The notes: a model not told the origin generated them from the letters alone. DNA of 57,206 bases from Elusimicrobiota bacterium (GCA_016209035.1 JACQWX010000073.1:1-57206), one strand, 5' to 3'; positions 21,113 through 30,111 are shown, counted from the first letter of the stretch. Program-made: numbers and translations.

Positions 21113-24027
21113 GGCGCCCCCATGCGCATCTTCTCGAGCAGGTACGGCTGATGCACCGCATCCGCCTTGTAGGAGCCGGTGAGGGAGTACATCAGGATGT
21201 TGAGCGTCAGCTTTCTGGCGTTGTGGCGCTGAGCCTCGTTGCCCGGAGCGCAGGGGAACCTCGGCCTCCCAAGCCCGTCTTTGGCCCAGGCGCCGAGGAT
21301 GTCGTTGCGCGAGTAGAGCACCGCGACCCTGCCGCCCCACTGCACCCCTTCGAGCGACGGGCGGACCACGGCCCGGCCCGCCGGGCCCCGAAGGAAAAAG
21401 AAGGTCTTGTAGATGACGTGGTCGGACGGGAGAGGGGCCAGCTCCGCCTCGGGGAGGAGCGCGGTGAGGAACTGCTTCCTCACCCAGCGGTCGAAGGAGC
21501 TCGCCGCGGCCCCGGAGACATCCTCGATCCACAGCATCCCGCCGCCCGAGACGAAGCTCCTGAGGTTCCTGAATTGGGAGGTTGTGAGCGGCCCAGGCGG
21601 CGAGCCGCCCGCCAGCAGGAGCAGGGGGGACTCGAAGACCAACTCGTCTTCCGGCGAGACCACCCTGCGCTCCGGCCAGACCAGGACGCTGGTGACCCTG
21701 CCGAAGAGCTCGAGAGCGTCCTGGTGCACTTCGGGATAGGGGTCCCAATCCGGGCCGGCCTTGAGCTGGGTCCAAACGAATCGGTCGCCGTAGGCCGCGG
21801 CCCCGGGCGCGGACGTGCTCCTCTCGCCCGGTGCCGCAGGCCGGTCAGGAAGGCCGGAGGCCCCGGAGGGGGGCTGGGCCCAGGAGGGGCCGGCGGAGAG
21901 GGCTACGGCCAACAGCGCGACCCGGCCCCCTCCGGCGAACGGAGGACGACCCGCGCCTCCAAGGGCCTGGCCTCCCATGGCCAGGCCCGCGGGTAATGGG
22001 AAGGAGAGCAGCATCTCCGCCAGGAGCAGGACCGCGGCGAGCGCGAGGACCCGGCCGCGCATGTCCTTGCCGAATAGGGCGTTCCGGAAGTCCTCCTCCA
22101 CGGCATTGACCCGCAGGGCCTCCCACGGCGGAGCGTCCGCGGGCTTGAGGTCGCTCTCCCGGGAGCGGTCCAGGTTGACCGCGTAGGCGCCCTCGCGGAC
22201 GGCCCTCCCTTCCTCCACGACGGCGTAGAGCCCCGGGACCGAGGTGTCGCCGAAGGAGACGCGACGCCCTTTGGGATACAGCTGGGTCAGCTTGCCGTCG
22301 GGAGAGCGGACCTTGACGCTCGCGGGCAGGGGTTCGCCCTCCTTCCACGCCAGCGTGATGGGCTCTCCGACCAGGGCCTGATGGACCTCGGTCTTGAGCT
22401 GCGCCGCGCGGGCGGCGGCGTCCAGGGCGTGCTCCGCCCAAGCCGCGAAGGCGGGCTTGAGGGCCAGGTTCGTGGCATCGAGGTCCAGCGGCGAGGCCCA
22501 GAGCACGACCTCTCCTGCGCCGAGAGGCCCGGTCACGAGCACCGGCGCTCCGGCATAGGCGCTAAACACCACCCGGCTGCCGGGCTTGGGCTCGAGCCTG
22601 CGGTACTGCCGCACCGCCACCTTGGCGAGCTCGAACTCGCTCCAGGGGCCTTCGGCGGGCGCCGTGAGCCCGAAGGGCTCAGGAGAGACGACCGCAGGGC
22701 CCACTCCCGCCGGCAGGAGGCGGGCGAGTTCCTGGAAGGCCGCCTCCGGAGCGGCGGCGCCGGGCAGGACCCAGAGGCCGCCGCCCGTGCGCACGAAGTC
22801 CTCGAGGAGTTGGCGCGCCTTAGGTCCCACCTCCTTGAAATCGCTCAGCATCACGACCCGGTAGTCCGACAGGCCGGCTTCCTCGATCCTGGAGAGCTCC
22901 AGGAAGTCCGCATCCCAGCCCAGGAGGCTCCCTTTCTCCGAGCCCAGCAGCTCCTTGAGGAAGTACCCGCCTCGGCCGACCCTGAAGAAGCCCGGCGTGC
23001 CGAAGAGGCACAGCACCCTCGGCCTGCGGGCGTGGCGGAAGGAGAAGTACCAGCGGTCGTCCGCGCTCAGGGCGTCGGGGTCGAGCTCCACCCAGCCCTT
23101 CCAAGACGGACGCCGCGCGTCCGCGGCAGCCGGGAGACGCAGCGCCGCCCGGTCCTCGGCCTTCTCGGAGAGCCGCAGCCTCGCGCTCCCGGCTCGGACC
23201 CCGGACACGAAGACGACGGCTTGCGATCCGCTCGTCCCGGCTCCGGAGGCCAGCGCCCGCACCTCGAGCGCCGGCGCCGCGGCGGAGCTCTCGGCCGAGG
23301 GGGCGGACTTCGTCACCCAGCCGTTGCGAGGCTCGTCGTCCCAGGACAACCCAAGGACCTTCACGCCCGGCTCAGGTTCCGGGAGCCCGCACATGAGCCC
23401 GTGGCGCGCCCCGTCGGAAAGGACCACCACCGCGCGCCGCGCCCTCTTGCGGACCTCACCCCCGCCGAGCAGGGCGTACGCGCCTTCAAGGGCTGCGCAG
23501 ACGTCCGTGCCGCGGTGGCCCGCCGACGCCTTGCCCAGGCTGTCGAGCGCATCGGCCTTGCCCTCGGCCCAGGCTAGGCCCGCGGCCGGAGCCTCCCAGC
23601 GGTCCGAGAAGACGCCCACTGCCGCGCGGTCCCCGGGACTCAAGGCCCGGACGATCCTTTCGGCCGCCGCCCTCGCGGTCTCGAACCGCGTCTTGCCGTG
23701 CACGCGGTAGCCCATCGAATAGGAGGAATCCAGCAGCACCGCCAACGCGAGCCCTGCCTCGCCCTCGCCGGACCCGCCCTCCGGGTCGCGGGAGACGACC
23801 GGCCCGGCCCAGGCCAGGACCAGCGCGGCCGCCAGGGCGGCGCGCACCGCGGCCAGGAGCGCGGAGCGCAGGCGCCGCCTGGGCCTTGCGCGCGCTTCCA
23901 CGGCCTTGAGCAGGCGCAGATCGCTGAATTCGACCTTCCGCGACCGGCGCAGGGAGAGGAGGTGCAGGATGGGGGGAACCAGGGCCAGGGGCAGGGCCCA
24001 CAGCAGGGCCGGGTGGGTGAAGCTCAT
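21109..24027 (-). CDS. BatA-like VWA protein with C-terminal DUF4159
   Basis: A 972-residue protein. Residues 1-75 are the BatA N-terminal domain (HPALLWALPLALVPPILHLL, LRRSRKVEFSDLRLL). The next part is a VWA domain with an intact DXSXS motif (VLLDSSYSM) and TDVCAALEGAYALL. The long middle section contains a GATase-like piece (YFLKELLGSEKGSLLG, LPGAAAPEAAF). A hydrophobic helix near residue 660 precedes a C-terminal DUF4159 (PEVHQDALELFGRVTSVLVW ... GGGMLWIEDV). The two parts are usually separate genes, so this looks like a fusion. It overlaps both neighbours by 4 bp. Confidence 0.78.
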   Translation of the reverse strand: MSFTHPALLWALPLALVPPILHLLSLRRSRKVEFSDLRLLKAVEARARPRRRLRSALLAAVRAALAAALVLAWAGPVVSRDPEGGSGEGEAGLALAVLLDSSYSMGYRVHGKTRFETARAAAERIVRALSPGDRAAVGVFSDRWEAPAAGLAWAEGKADALDSLGKASAGHRGTDVCAALEGAYALLGGGEVRKRARRAVVVLSDGARHGLMCGLPEPEPGVKVLGLSWDDEPRNGWVTKSAPSAESSAAAPALEVRALASGAGTSGSQAVVFVSGVRAGSARLRLSEKAEDRAALRLPAAADARRPSWKGWVELDPDALSADDRWYFSFRHARRPRVLCLFGTPGFFRVGRGGYFLKELLGSEKGSLLGWDADFLELSRIEEAGLSDYRVVMLSDFKEVGPKARQLLEDFVRTGGGLWVLPGAAAPEAAFQELARLLPAGVGPAVVSPEPFGLTAPAEGPWSEFELAKVAVRQYRRLEPKPGSRVVFSAYAGAPVLVTGPLGAGEVVLWASPLDLDATNLALKPAFAAWAEHALDAAARAAQLKTEVHQALVGEPITLAWKEGEPLPASVKVRSPDGKLTQLYPKGRRVSFGDTSVPGLYAVVEEGRAVREGAYAVNLDRSRESDLKPADAPPWEALRVNAVEEDFRNALFGKDMRGRVLALAAVLLLAEMLLSFPLPAGLAMGGQALGGAGRPPFAGGGRVALLAVALSAGPSWAQPPSGASGLPDRPAAPGERSTSAPGAAAYGDRFVWTQLKAGPDWDPYPEVHQDALELFGRVTSVLVWPERRVVSPEDELVFESPLLLLAGGSPPGPLTTSQFRNLRSFVSGGGMLWIEDVSGAAASSFDRWVRKQFLTALLPEAELAPLPSDHVIYKTFFFLRGPAGRAVVRPSLEGVQWGGRVAVLYSRNDILGAWAKDGLGRPRFPCAPGNEAQRHNARKLTLNILMYSLTGSYKADAVHQPYLLEKMRMGAP

Positions 24028-24884
24028 GGCAGCGTCAGGAACCTGCCCAGGGCCAGGTCCCAGCGCCCGTCGGTGGCGAAAACCCCGTAGGAGATCTCCG
24101 AACCGCGGAACGCCGCCTCATAGAGCCGCGCGCTCCGCTCGAATTCGCGGACGTACTCCTCCCGCACGGCGTCGGCGTCCACCGCGAGGGTCGAGCGGTC
24201 CTCGAGGCTCTCGAACACGACCGGCCCGTCGAAGTCCAAGGTCCGCTCCCTCGGGTCGAGGACCTGCAGGACCATGACCTCGTGCCGCCGGGCCTTGAGG
24301 GACTTGAGCGCGGCCATGACGCCCTTGCCTTCGCCCAGGAGGTCGCTCACCAGCACGACGACCGAGCGGCGCTTGAGTTGGCCTGCGGCCTTGTCGAGCA
24401 CCGAGCCCAGGTCGGTCTCCCCGCCGGGGGCGGCGCGCTCCAGCAGCCCGTCGAGCGTCTCGAGCTGGCTCATGCTGGAGCGCGGAGGCACGCCCTCCCT
24501 GGGAGCCGTGTCGAAGGTCATCAAGCCCGCCGCGTCCCCCCTGGCGATCACGAGATACGCCATGGCCATGGCGAGCCTGCAGCCCAGCTCCCACTTGGCC
24601 CCGAACGCCATCGAGCCCGAGGCGTCCGCGAGGATGTGGGCCGTGGCCATCCGTTCCTCGTTGTATTCCTTGACGAAGAAGCGGTCCTTGCGGGCATAGA
24701 CCTTCCAGTCCAGGGCCTTGAGCTCGTCGCCCGGAGCGTAGGCGCGGTGCTGGGCGAAATCGTGGGAGAGCCCGCGGGAAGCGCTGGAGTGCCGGCCCGG
24801 GGAGGGCGCCCAGGCCGTCGAACGCCGCAGCTCGAGCTCGAGGTTCCGAAGCCTCGCCAGCGAGACGGGATCGAGGTACTTCAT
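24024..24884 (-). CDS. DUF58 family protein
   Basis: A 286-residue protein with the DUF58 signature: RGLSHDFAQHRAYAPGDELK, ALDWKVYARKDRFFVKEYNE, then a VWA-like metal site ILADASGSMAF. DUF58 proteins act with MoxR AAA ATPases and BatA-like VWA proteins. The gene order DUF58, BatA-DUF4159, VWA matches the conserved cluster, but the partner moxR is 5.5 kb away at 30340-31353. The ATG at 24884 diverges from the nitroreductase gene. Confidence 0.82.
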   Translation of the reverse strand: MKYLDPVSLARLRNLELELRRSTAWAPSPGRHSSASRGLSHDFAQHRAYAPGDELKALDWKVYARKDRFFVKEYNEERMATAHILADASGSMAFGAKWELGCRLAMAMAYLVIARGDAAGLMTFDTAPREGVPPRSSMSQLETLDGLLERAAPGGETDLGSVLDKAAGQLKRRSVVVLVSDLLGEGKGVMAALKSLKARRHEVMVLQVLDPRERTLDFDGPVVFESLEDRSTLAVDADAVREEYVREFERSARLYEAAFRGSEISYGVFATDGRWDLALGRFLTLP

Positions 24885-24894
24885 GAGTCCGGCC

Positions 24895-24906
24895 TATGAT
24901 ATCATA
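24895..24906. promoter_or_regulatory. 12-bp palindrome in the DUF58/nitroreductase divergent region
   Basis: The perfect palindrome TATGATATCATA lies midway between the divergent start codons at 24884 and 24941. Its position fits an operator controlling one or both genes. TATGAT or TATCAT could also serve as a -10 box. Confidence 0.4.
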
Positions 24907-24940
24907 CCTGCAGGATTCAAGACGGCTGCGAGGAGGGCGC

Positions 24941-25462
24941 ATGGAGTTCGAGCGGCTGATCCAGGAGCGACGTTCCATCCGGGCCTTCGGGCCGAGGCCG
25001 GTCAAGCCGGAGACGATCGATGCCGTCCTCCGGGCGGCCGGCTCAGCTCCCTCGGCCGGCAACCTGCAGGCCTACGAGGTCGTCTGCGTGCGGGAGGCCG
25101 GCCGCAGGCTCGCCCTGGCCGAGGCCGCCTTCGGCGAGCGCTCCGTGTCCGCGGCGCCCGTCGTCCTGGTGTTCTTCGCCCACCCAAAGCGCTCCGAACG
25201 GCGCTACGGGGCCAGGGGCGCCGGGCTCTATTGCGTCCAGGACGCCACCATCGCGTGCGCCTTCGCCCATCTCGCGGCGGCGGACCTCGGGCTGGGGAGC
25301 GTCTGGATCGGCGTCTTCGACGACGCCGCGGTCTGCGCGGCCGTGAGCGCTCCCGCGGGACTCAAGCCCGTGGCCATGCTCCCGGTCGGGCACCCGGCCG
25401 AGTCCCCGGCCCCGAGGAAGCGCCGCCACCTCGGCGACCTAGTGCGCCGAGAAGCCTTCTGA
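24941..25462 (+). CDS. Nitroreductase family protein
   Basis: A 173-residue nitroreductase. The N-terminus FERLIQERRSIRAFGPRPV and PSAGNLQAYEVVCV hold the FMN-phosphate arginines and the LQ/N FMN-ring motif. GAGLYCVQDATIACAFAHLAA and LGLGSVWIGVFDDAAV are the dimer-core helices, and LPVGHPAESP is the usual C-terminal motif. By family knowledge it is an FMN-dependent NAD(P)H oxidoreductase; the substrate cannot be assigned. The start at 24941 has AGGAGGG 4 nt upstream. It sits on the opposite strand inside what is otherwise a leftward MoxR-Bat cluster. Confidence 0.85.
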   Translation: MEFERLIQERRSIRAFGPRPVKPETIDAVLRAAGSAPSAGNLQAYEVVCVREAGRRLALAEAAFGERSVSAAPVVLVFFAHPKRSERRYGARGAGLYCVQDATIACAFAHLAAADLGLGSVWIGVFDDAAVCAAVSAPAGLKPVAMLPVGHPAESPAPRKRRHLGDLVRREAF

Positions 25463-25471
25463 AACCGCCGC

Positions 25472-25815
25472 TACCGCGGTCGAGACGCCAGGAACAGCCC
25501 CTTCTACCTGACCGTCCAGGACCACCTGGAAGAGCACCTCGTCCGAAGCAGGAGCCCCGAAAAGAGAGCCGACCTCGTCCGTGAGACGACCCGCATCCTG
25601 GCCGATGTCCTGGGGGGACACCTCAAGACCAAGGTTCCAGGCTCCATGCCCGCACAAGAGCACTTCTTCCACCAAGCACCAGCCCCGACAGACGAAGAAG
25701 TCGCCAAGCTCACGGAGTGCTCCGCAGGCTACAAGGCCGACGAAACCCCGCGGCGCATCCTGTGGCAGGACCGCTGGGTCGAGGTCACGCAGGTCCTGGA
25801 TCGCTCGTGTCGGGG
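25472..25815 (+). pseudogene. Gene remnant, possibly IS91-type transposase start
   Basis: An open frame without a start codon reads YRGRDARNSPFYLTVQDHLE at its beginning. That resembles the N-terminus of IS91-family (zinc-binding) transposases, which start YxPRxPxxSPLYxxVxDHLE. The zinc cysteines that should follow are missing. Further on, DETPRRILWQDRWVEVTQVL resembles a small conserved domain (DUF6504-like) usually found in another context. The piece is therefore probably a composite of two fragments. The frame stays open past 25815 but then lies antisense to the next gene. Low confidence in both identities. Confidence 0.3.
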
Positions 25816-27245
25816 CTCCCCTGTAGTTGAGCCAGGCCAGCGGCTGTTGCGCGGTAGCGTTGAAGGCGGCTCTTGGGTTTCCCAGGGACGGTCATTTCCA
25901 GCCAGCCGGCTTTCAGCAGGGGCTCCAGATACGCCTTGAGGAAGTGCATTCGATGTCTAAGTCCAACTACCTTCTGAAGCTCCCCACGGGAACGGGGCTC
26001 CTGAGAGGCCTTCAGCACGGCCGCGACATGAGCGGTGACTTGCACGGTGACATGATCGGTGACTTGTATGGTCCGTCCCACATCGACCCGGAAGGTGACG
26101 ACCGTGGCGCCGGTGATCTCCTCGAACTTCGGCGGCGGGATGCCGTGCCTGCGGCACTGGTCGATCACCCGGTTCGTGCCGCGCCCCCACTTCTCGATGA
26201 GGCCCGCCCGGTTGAACACATCGGCGATGATAGGATTTCGCAGAATGGACAAGTGGCGGCGCGAGAGGGCCTCCGGCGTGATCCCGGAGGGGAGGGCGCC
26301 GGCGCTCCAGACCTCGACCCGGTCGTCGAAGATGGCCAGGGAGATGGCCCCGCCTGCGATGGTGTAGTCCCGGTGGATGAGGGCGTTGACCAGAATCTCG
26401 CGCATCGCGTCCGGCGGGATCAGAGGCCGGTCCAGCCGCTCCATCCGGCCTGGCACGATGCGGCCAGGCAGGGGGAAGTGGCGCTGGCAAAACAACTCGG
26501 CCTCCTCCAGCAACTTGAACGCTGGACCGCGGACCTGCCGCTGGTCCAGGAACTCGGCCATATCCGTGCCGCGGAAGCGGGCCATGCGGAGTTCGCACTG
26601 GGGATAGTCCGGCATGAACCGCCTGCCGAACAAGACCACGGCGGCGCGCAGCGGCTTGCCGCCCTCGGCCAAGTTCAGCCGTTCCAGCACCGAGACGAGG
26701 TTCCTCTCCACGGGCCCGACCAACCTCCCGGCGGCGTGGGCCGATTCCACTACGCGGAAGACCTCATCCCGGTCTATGTCGCGCAGGCCGATCTCCTCGG
26801 CCTCCTGGTTCTCCCAACGCCGCTTGCTGTGGCTGCGGTCGAGAAGAAGCTGTTCGTAGCGTTTCTGAGGCATCTTCCGGGTCGTGCTCTGAACTCGCTC
26901 GTAGGGCCGCCCGTGGAAGGTGAACGGGATCGCGTCTCCCGCGGCCTGGACCACGAGGACCAGGGCCTCCAGGCCCGGCGCCACGGGCACGCGCTCGATC
27001 TCGATGCGCGCGGGGGGCTCGAAGCCCTCCATGGCCTGGGCGATGTCGCGGAGCGTCTTGTCCGACACCTGCTGCCCGACCAGTGTGCCATCCGGCTTGG
27101 CGCCGACGACCACATGACCGCCCTGGCCGTTCAGGAAGGCGCAGGCTGTCTGTAGGGCCTCCTGTAGTTCCCCGGTGGAGCGTTTGAGTTCAAGCCGTGG
27201 ACTCTCGCCGCGCACCACGATGCGACAGAGGTCCTTGAGGGTCAT
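25785..27245 (-). CDS. AlbA_2 (Schlafen-like) domain ATP-binding regulator
   Basis: A 486-residue protein. Residues 1-125 form the AlbA_2 domain (GESPRLELKRSTGELQEALQ, FLNGQGGHVVVGAKPDGTLV), formerly called divergent AAA_4. Residues about 275-390 form the HATPase_c_4 region (MREILVNALIHRDYTIAGGA, VEVWSAGALPSGITPEAL, GLIEKWGRGTNRVIDQCR). A winged-helix tail ends it (ELQKVVGLRHRMHFLKAYLE). The family is often called RecG-like transcriptional regulator. The C-terminal about ten residues run over the neighbouring remnant, suggesting the 3' end was rewritten at a junction. A CATAAT box lies 10 bp before the ATG at 27245. Confidence 0.75.
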   Translation of the reverse strand: MTLKDLCRIVVRGESPRLELKRSTGELQEALQTACAFLNGQGGHVVVGAKPDGTLVGQQVSDKTLRDIAQAMEGFEPPARIEIERVPVAPGLEALVLVVQAAGDAIPFTFHGRPYERVQSTTRKMPQKRYEQLLLDRSHSKRRWENQEAEEIGLRDIDRDEVFRVVESAHAAGRLVGPVERNLVSVLERLNLAEGGKPLRAAVVLFGRRFMPDYPQCELRMARFRGTDMAEFLDQRQVRGPAFKLLEEAELFCQRHFPLPGRIVPGRMERLDRPLIPPDAMREILVNALIHRDYTIAGGAISLAIFDDRVEVWSAGALPSGITPEALSRRHLSILRNPIIADVFNRAGLIEKWGRGTNRVIDQCRRHGIPPPKFEEITGATVVTFRVDVGRTIQVTDHVTVQVTAHVAAVLKASQEPRSRGELQKVVGLRHRMHFLKAYLEPLLKAGWLEMTVPGKPKSRLQRYRATAAGLAQLQGSPDTSDPGPA

Positions 27246-27585
27246 GGCCGGGCAGATTATGCCATAAAACCCTTCTCGCCGGGAGCGTTCCCTCATCCTG
27301 ACCCCCCGGCGCTTCTGGGCGGGGTGGCGGGCTCGGACATCCTGTGCTGGCGATGGAGGCGATTTACCATTGATTCCCTCCCCGCCGACTGAGAGGCCCG
27401 GCGCAGCCGGGCTCTGCCCAGCCAACTGACCAGCCTCGAAAACGCCGCCCCTCCTGCCCCGATCCGCGGCTCCCATGGGTGCTTTTCTCATGGTACCATA
27501 TCCCTGTGAGCGGTCGGAGGGGGGTTCTCCTGATGGCGGCACTTACGAGAATGTGCATTATGTTTCGGATGCCCGCCTATGCTGC
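27246..27585. other. 340-bp intergenic stretch without a convincing gene
   Basis: Between the AlbA_2 gene and the thrB fragment I see only a leftward frame of 64 codons (27364-27558) that matches nothing I know, and GC-rich filler. No tRNA, terminator or repeat is evident. The left end holds the CATAAT-type promoter of the AlbA_2 gene. Confidence 0.5.
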
Positions 27586-27966
27586 CTACGAATTCGGCCT
27601 GCCGAAGATGTGGTTCGCCGCCAAAAGGCCCGCGACGGCGGCGGCTCCGCTCGAGCCGAGCCCGCGCGAGATCGGCACCCGGTTGTGGGCCTTGAAGACA
27701 AGGCGGTGGCGCGTCAGGTCAGGGATGATGAGGCTGGCCGCACGCAAGAGGATGTTCTCCCTGCCTGAAGGAAGCCTCCCCGCGCCCTCGCCCTCTGTCT
27801 CGCAGACGGGCTCGCCCGGCTCCGGATGGGCCTCCAGGAGCACATCGTTGTAAAGCCCAACGGACAGTCCCAGGCAGTCGAAGCCCGGGCCGATGTTGCT
27901 CGTCGAACCTGGGACCTTCACCAGGATGCGCCGGACGCGGGCGGAACGGCCGGAGGCGCCTGGCAC
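27586..27966 (-). pseudogene. thrB: Truncated homoserine kinase (N-terminal third)
   Basis: The 126-residue frame begins, after a short leader, with the GHMP-kinase start VKVPGSTSNIGPGFDCLGLS. It includes the ATP loop RGLGSSGAAAVAGLLAAN, matching PXXXGLGSSAA of ThrB. Full-length ThrB is about 300 residues; this one ends at IFGRPNS just after the ATP loop, losing the substrate-binding half. The GTG start directly follows the stop of the thrC fragment (TAG-GTG), as in a genuine thrC-thrB operon. It cannot be functional as it stands. Confidence 0.75.
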
Positions 27967-28278
27967 CTATCTCTCCCGCAAAGGATCGAGCGGAGAGGCC
28001 TTCACCCCAAGCCGGAAGACCCGCCTGCGGTATCTGAACTTCATCGGGGTCTGCGGGTCCTTGAGCCCATGGCCGGTGAGGACGCAGACGATCTTGCCGT
28101 GGAGCGGAACCTTCTGCCGGCCGCACTTGAGGAGCCCTGCCACCGCCGCCGCGCTGGCCGGCTCGCAGAAGACGCCTTCCGCCTTGGCGAGCAGGCGGTA
28201 GGCCGCGATGATCTCGGCGTCCGTGACCGAGTCGATCATCCCGCCGGACTCGTCGCGCGCGATGACGCCGTGATTCAT
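27967..28278 (-). pseudogene. thrC: C-terminal fragment of threonine synthase
   Basis: The 103-residue frame matches the end of threonine synthase: SVTDAEIIAAYRLLAKAEGV, FCEPASAAAVAGLLK and KIVCVLTGHGLKDP are the standard C-terminal motifs of the PLP-dependent fold II enzyme. About 250 N-terminal residues, including the PLP lysine, are missing. The apparent ATG at 28278 is probably fortuitous at the breakpoint. With the adjacent thrB stub it forms a shred of a thrC-thrB operon. Confidence 0.75.
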
Positions 28279-28369
28279 GCAGCGGAGAGTCTACAATAAA
28301 TCAAAGGATCGGCCCCTGCGGAGGGGGCTCCGGCGCCATGACCCGGCGGGCAGGGATCGCCCTCGGGGT

Positions 28370-28699
28370 CTACTTGCGGAGCCGGTGCCTCTCTGAGCAG
28401 ACGATGTACTGCGCCTCCCCCGTGGCATCGTCGAAGGTGACCTGCGGCGCGGGATCCACCGTGAACGGGACTTCGAAGACCATATACCCGACCTTCTGGC
28501 CCTTCAATATCGCGGTTTTCTCTACGCGGGCCGAGTCTCCCATGACCGCCAGGACCTGCGCCCTGTTCATCCCGAGAGAGAGCTTCTCGCAGCGGGAGAG
28601 GACGTCGGACACGCCGCGCATCCCCCAGTTCGAGTAGACGAGCAGGGCCGTCAGCACCAGCGCCAAGGCCAGCCCCGCCGCCTTCAATCCCGTCCTCAT
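28370..28699 (-). CDS. Small anchored SmpA/BamE-like domain protein
   Basis: A 109-residue protein with an N-terminal membrane anchor (GLALALVLTALLVYSNWGM) and a domain containing CEKLSLGMNRAQVLAVMGDS. This is the SmpA/OmlA (BamE-like) motif, in which a short helix precedes MTxxQVxxxxGxP. The rest is beta-rich (GYMVFEVPFTVDPAPQVTFD, AQYIVC). There is no lipobox, so it is unlikely to be BamE itself. Its start overlaps the preceding gene's stop by 4 bp. Confidence 0.55.
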   Translation of the reverse strand: MRTGLKAAGLALALVLTALLVYSNWGMRGVSDVLSRCEKLSLGMNRAQVLAVMGDSARVEKTAILKGQKVGYMVFEVPFTVDPAPQVTFDDATGEAQYIVCSERHRLRK

Positions 28700-30111
28700 G
28701 GCAGCTTGGCTCCCCGGTCGATGAAGAACTGCCGGAGGTTCTCCAGCAGGGTCTTGCCGTTGCCCTCGGCATAGCGCTCATCCTGGAAGAACTCGGCCCC
28801 CAGGTCGTTGGAGAACAGGTCCTGCTCATGGAAGGACGAGTGGCCCAGGCCTTTCCTGTCCTCGGCCGAGAGTTGCAGTGAGAAGATGGACTGAAATCCC
28901 TGGAGCACCTCCCCGAAGCGTCCCGCGAGCCAACTGGTGCCTGTGCGGCAGGAGCCGACCACCAGGAAATGACGCATGTCGATGAGCTTGCCGGTCTTGG
29001 GATCGGGAACGTAGCGGATCTCCTCCATCGGGACGATGTCGTTGGGCAGCTTGTTCAGGACGCCGCCGCGCTTATCGTACTTGAGATCCCCGTTGGTGGC
29101 GAAGAAGTTCAGGAACTCCTCCGGAGTCGTGGCGATGTCCCAATGCTCGTAGACCCCGTCCTTCCTCGGGATGTCGTCGAGGATCTTCTGGTTGTCGAGG
29201 GCGCGCATGATCTCGCTGCGTCTCTTCTCCTCGGCCAGCCCCTGCCGCTTGGCCTCTTCGATGGCCTTGCGCTGACGCTCGGCGAGGTCCGAGCCGGATG
29301 GGCCATCCCCGGTCTGTACCGTCCCGCCGAGGGGCCGCGTCGGCGAATAGCCGCCGAGGCCGCCCGGGTCCTCCCTGAGCCAGCCGGCCATGGACTGCAA
29401 CTGCTGGGGAGAGAGCCGCTGGTACTTGGACCCAAGCTGCTTGGAGGTCGAGCGGGTCGCGATGATCCGGTTGACGAGCGTCTCCCGCTGCTTATTGTCC
29501 TCGTCGAGCTTCTTGCGCCACGTCTCGAGGACCTTGCGTTCGAAGGCATCGACGTTTAGGACGAGCCGTCCGCCGATGTCCCTGAGCAGCTTCTCATCCG
29601 CCTCCGTCGGGGCGGATTTCGGGTCGAGCCACTGCCTCCGGGTGATGTCGGCGAAGAAGCCGGCCCAATGGGCCTGGAACGTCGGCATGACGAAGGTCAA
29701 TTTTCCGCAGTACTGCGGGAAGACCACGTCGGCCTGGTCGTAGTCGAGCTCGGAGGGCCTGGGACTCAGGATGACCGGATGTTCGTACAGTATCGAGGGA
29801 TAGTACCCGGCGATCCTGTCGCGCACCAACGCGCAGATCTCCAGCGTGGCCCGAGAGGACTTGTTGTGCCGCGTACGCTCGCTCAGGGCGTATTTCCCGC
29901 AGAGCTCGGCGCCGAGGGCCTCGAAAGGAAGGGGCTTGACTTGCCTGACGTGCTCGGGATAGATGCGGGTCTGAAAGAGGTTCTCCTCGATATTCTTCGC
30001 GCAGAGGTCCTGAGATTCGTCCTGGCCGAAGGTGGCGGACCCGGCGGGGCTGGCGGCCCACAGGACCGCCAGCGCAGTCAGACCGAGGAGACGCGGTATC
30101 CGGAAGCGCAT
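28696..30111 (-). CDS. Large secreted protein of unknown function
   Basis: A 471-residue protein with a clear signal peptide (RLLGLTALAVLWAASPAGSA). It has few cysteines (QDLCAKN, GAELCGKYA, LEICALV, FPQYCGKL, VGSCRTG). The central part is charged and probably helical (RKKLDEDNKQRETLVNRIIA, LAERQRKAIEEAKRQGLAEE). A conserved-looking segment MRHFLVVGSCRTGTSWLAGR resembles a P-loop-like or sulfotransferase start but lacks supporting motifs. I do not recognise the family. A TTATACT box and an AGGAGAGG-like ribosome site lie upstream of the ATG at 30111. It is coupled to the next gene. Confidence 0.6.
   Translation of the reverse strand: MRFRIPRLLGLTALAVLWAASPAGSATFGQDESQDLCAKNIEENLFQTRIYPEHVRQVKPLPFEALGAELCGKYALSERTRHNKSSRATLEICALVRDRIAGYYPSILYEHPVILSPRPSELDYDQADVVFPQYCGKLTFVMPTFQAHWAGFFADITRRQWLDPKSAPTEADEKLLRDIGGRLVLNVDAFERKVLETWRKKLDEDNKQRETLVNRIIATRSTSKQLGSKYQRLSPQQLQSMAGWLREDPGGLGGYSPTRPLGGTVQTGDGPSGSDLAERQRKAIEEAKRQGLAEEKRRSEIMRALDNQKILDDIPRKDGVYEHWDIATTPEEFLNFFATNGDLKYDKRGGVLNKLPNDIVPMEEIRYVPDPKTGKLIDMRHFLVVGSCRTGTSWLAGRFGEVLQGFQSIFSLQLSAEDRKGLGHSSFHEQDLFSNDLGAEFFQDERYAEGNGKTLLENLRQFFIDRGAKLP

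Noticed and set aside
27364-27558. 64-codon leftward frame starting MHILVSAAIRRTPL
   Set aside because: Only the first few residues vaguely resemble a glycosyltransferase start; no ribosome site or homology I can support.
28311-28328. GC-rich hairpin GCCCCT/AGGGGC after the BamE-like gene as terminator
   Set aside because: One-base asymmetry and no convincing T-run; could form by chance in such GC-rich DNA.
28696-30111. Sulfotransferase identity for the large secreted protein from VGSCRTGTSWLA
   Set aside because: The motif is near the C-terminus of an exported protein and no other sulfotransferase motif is present.
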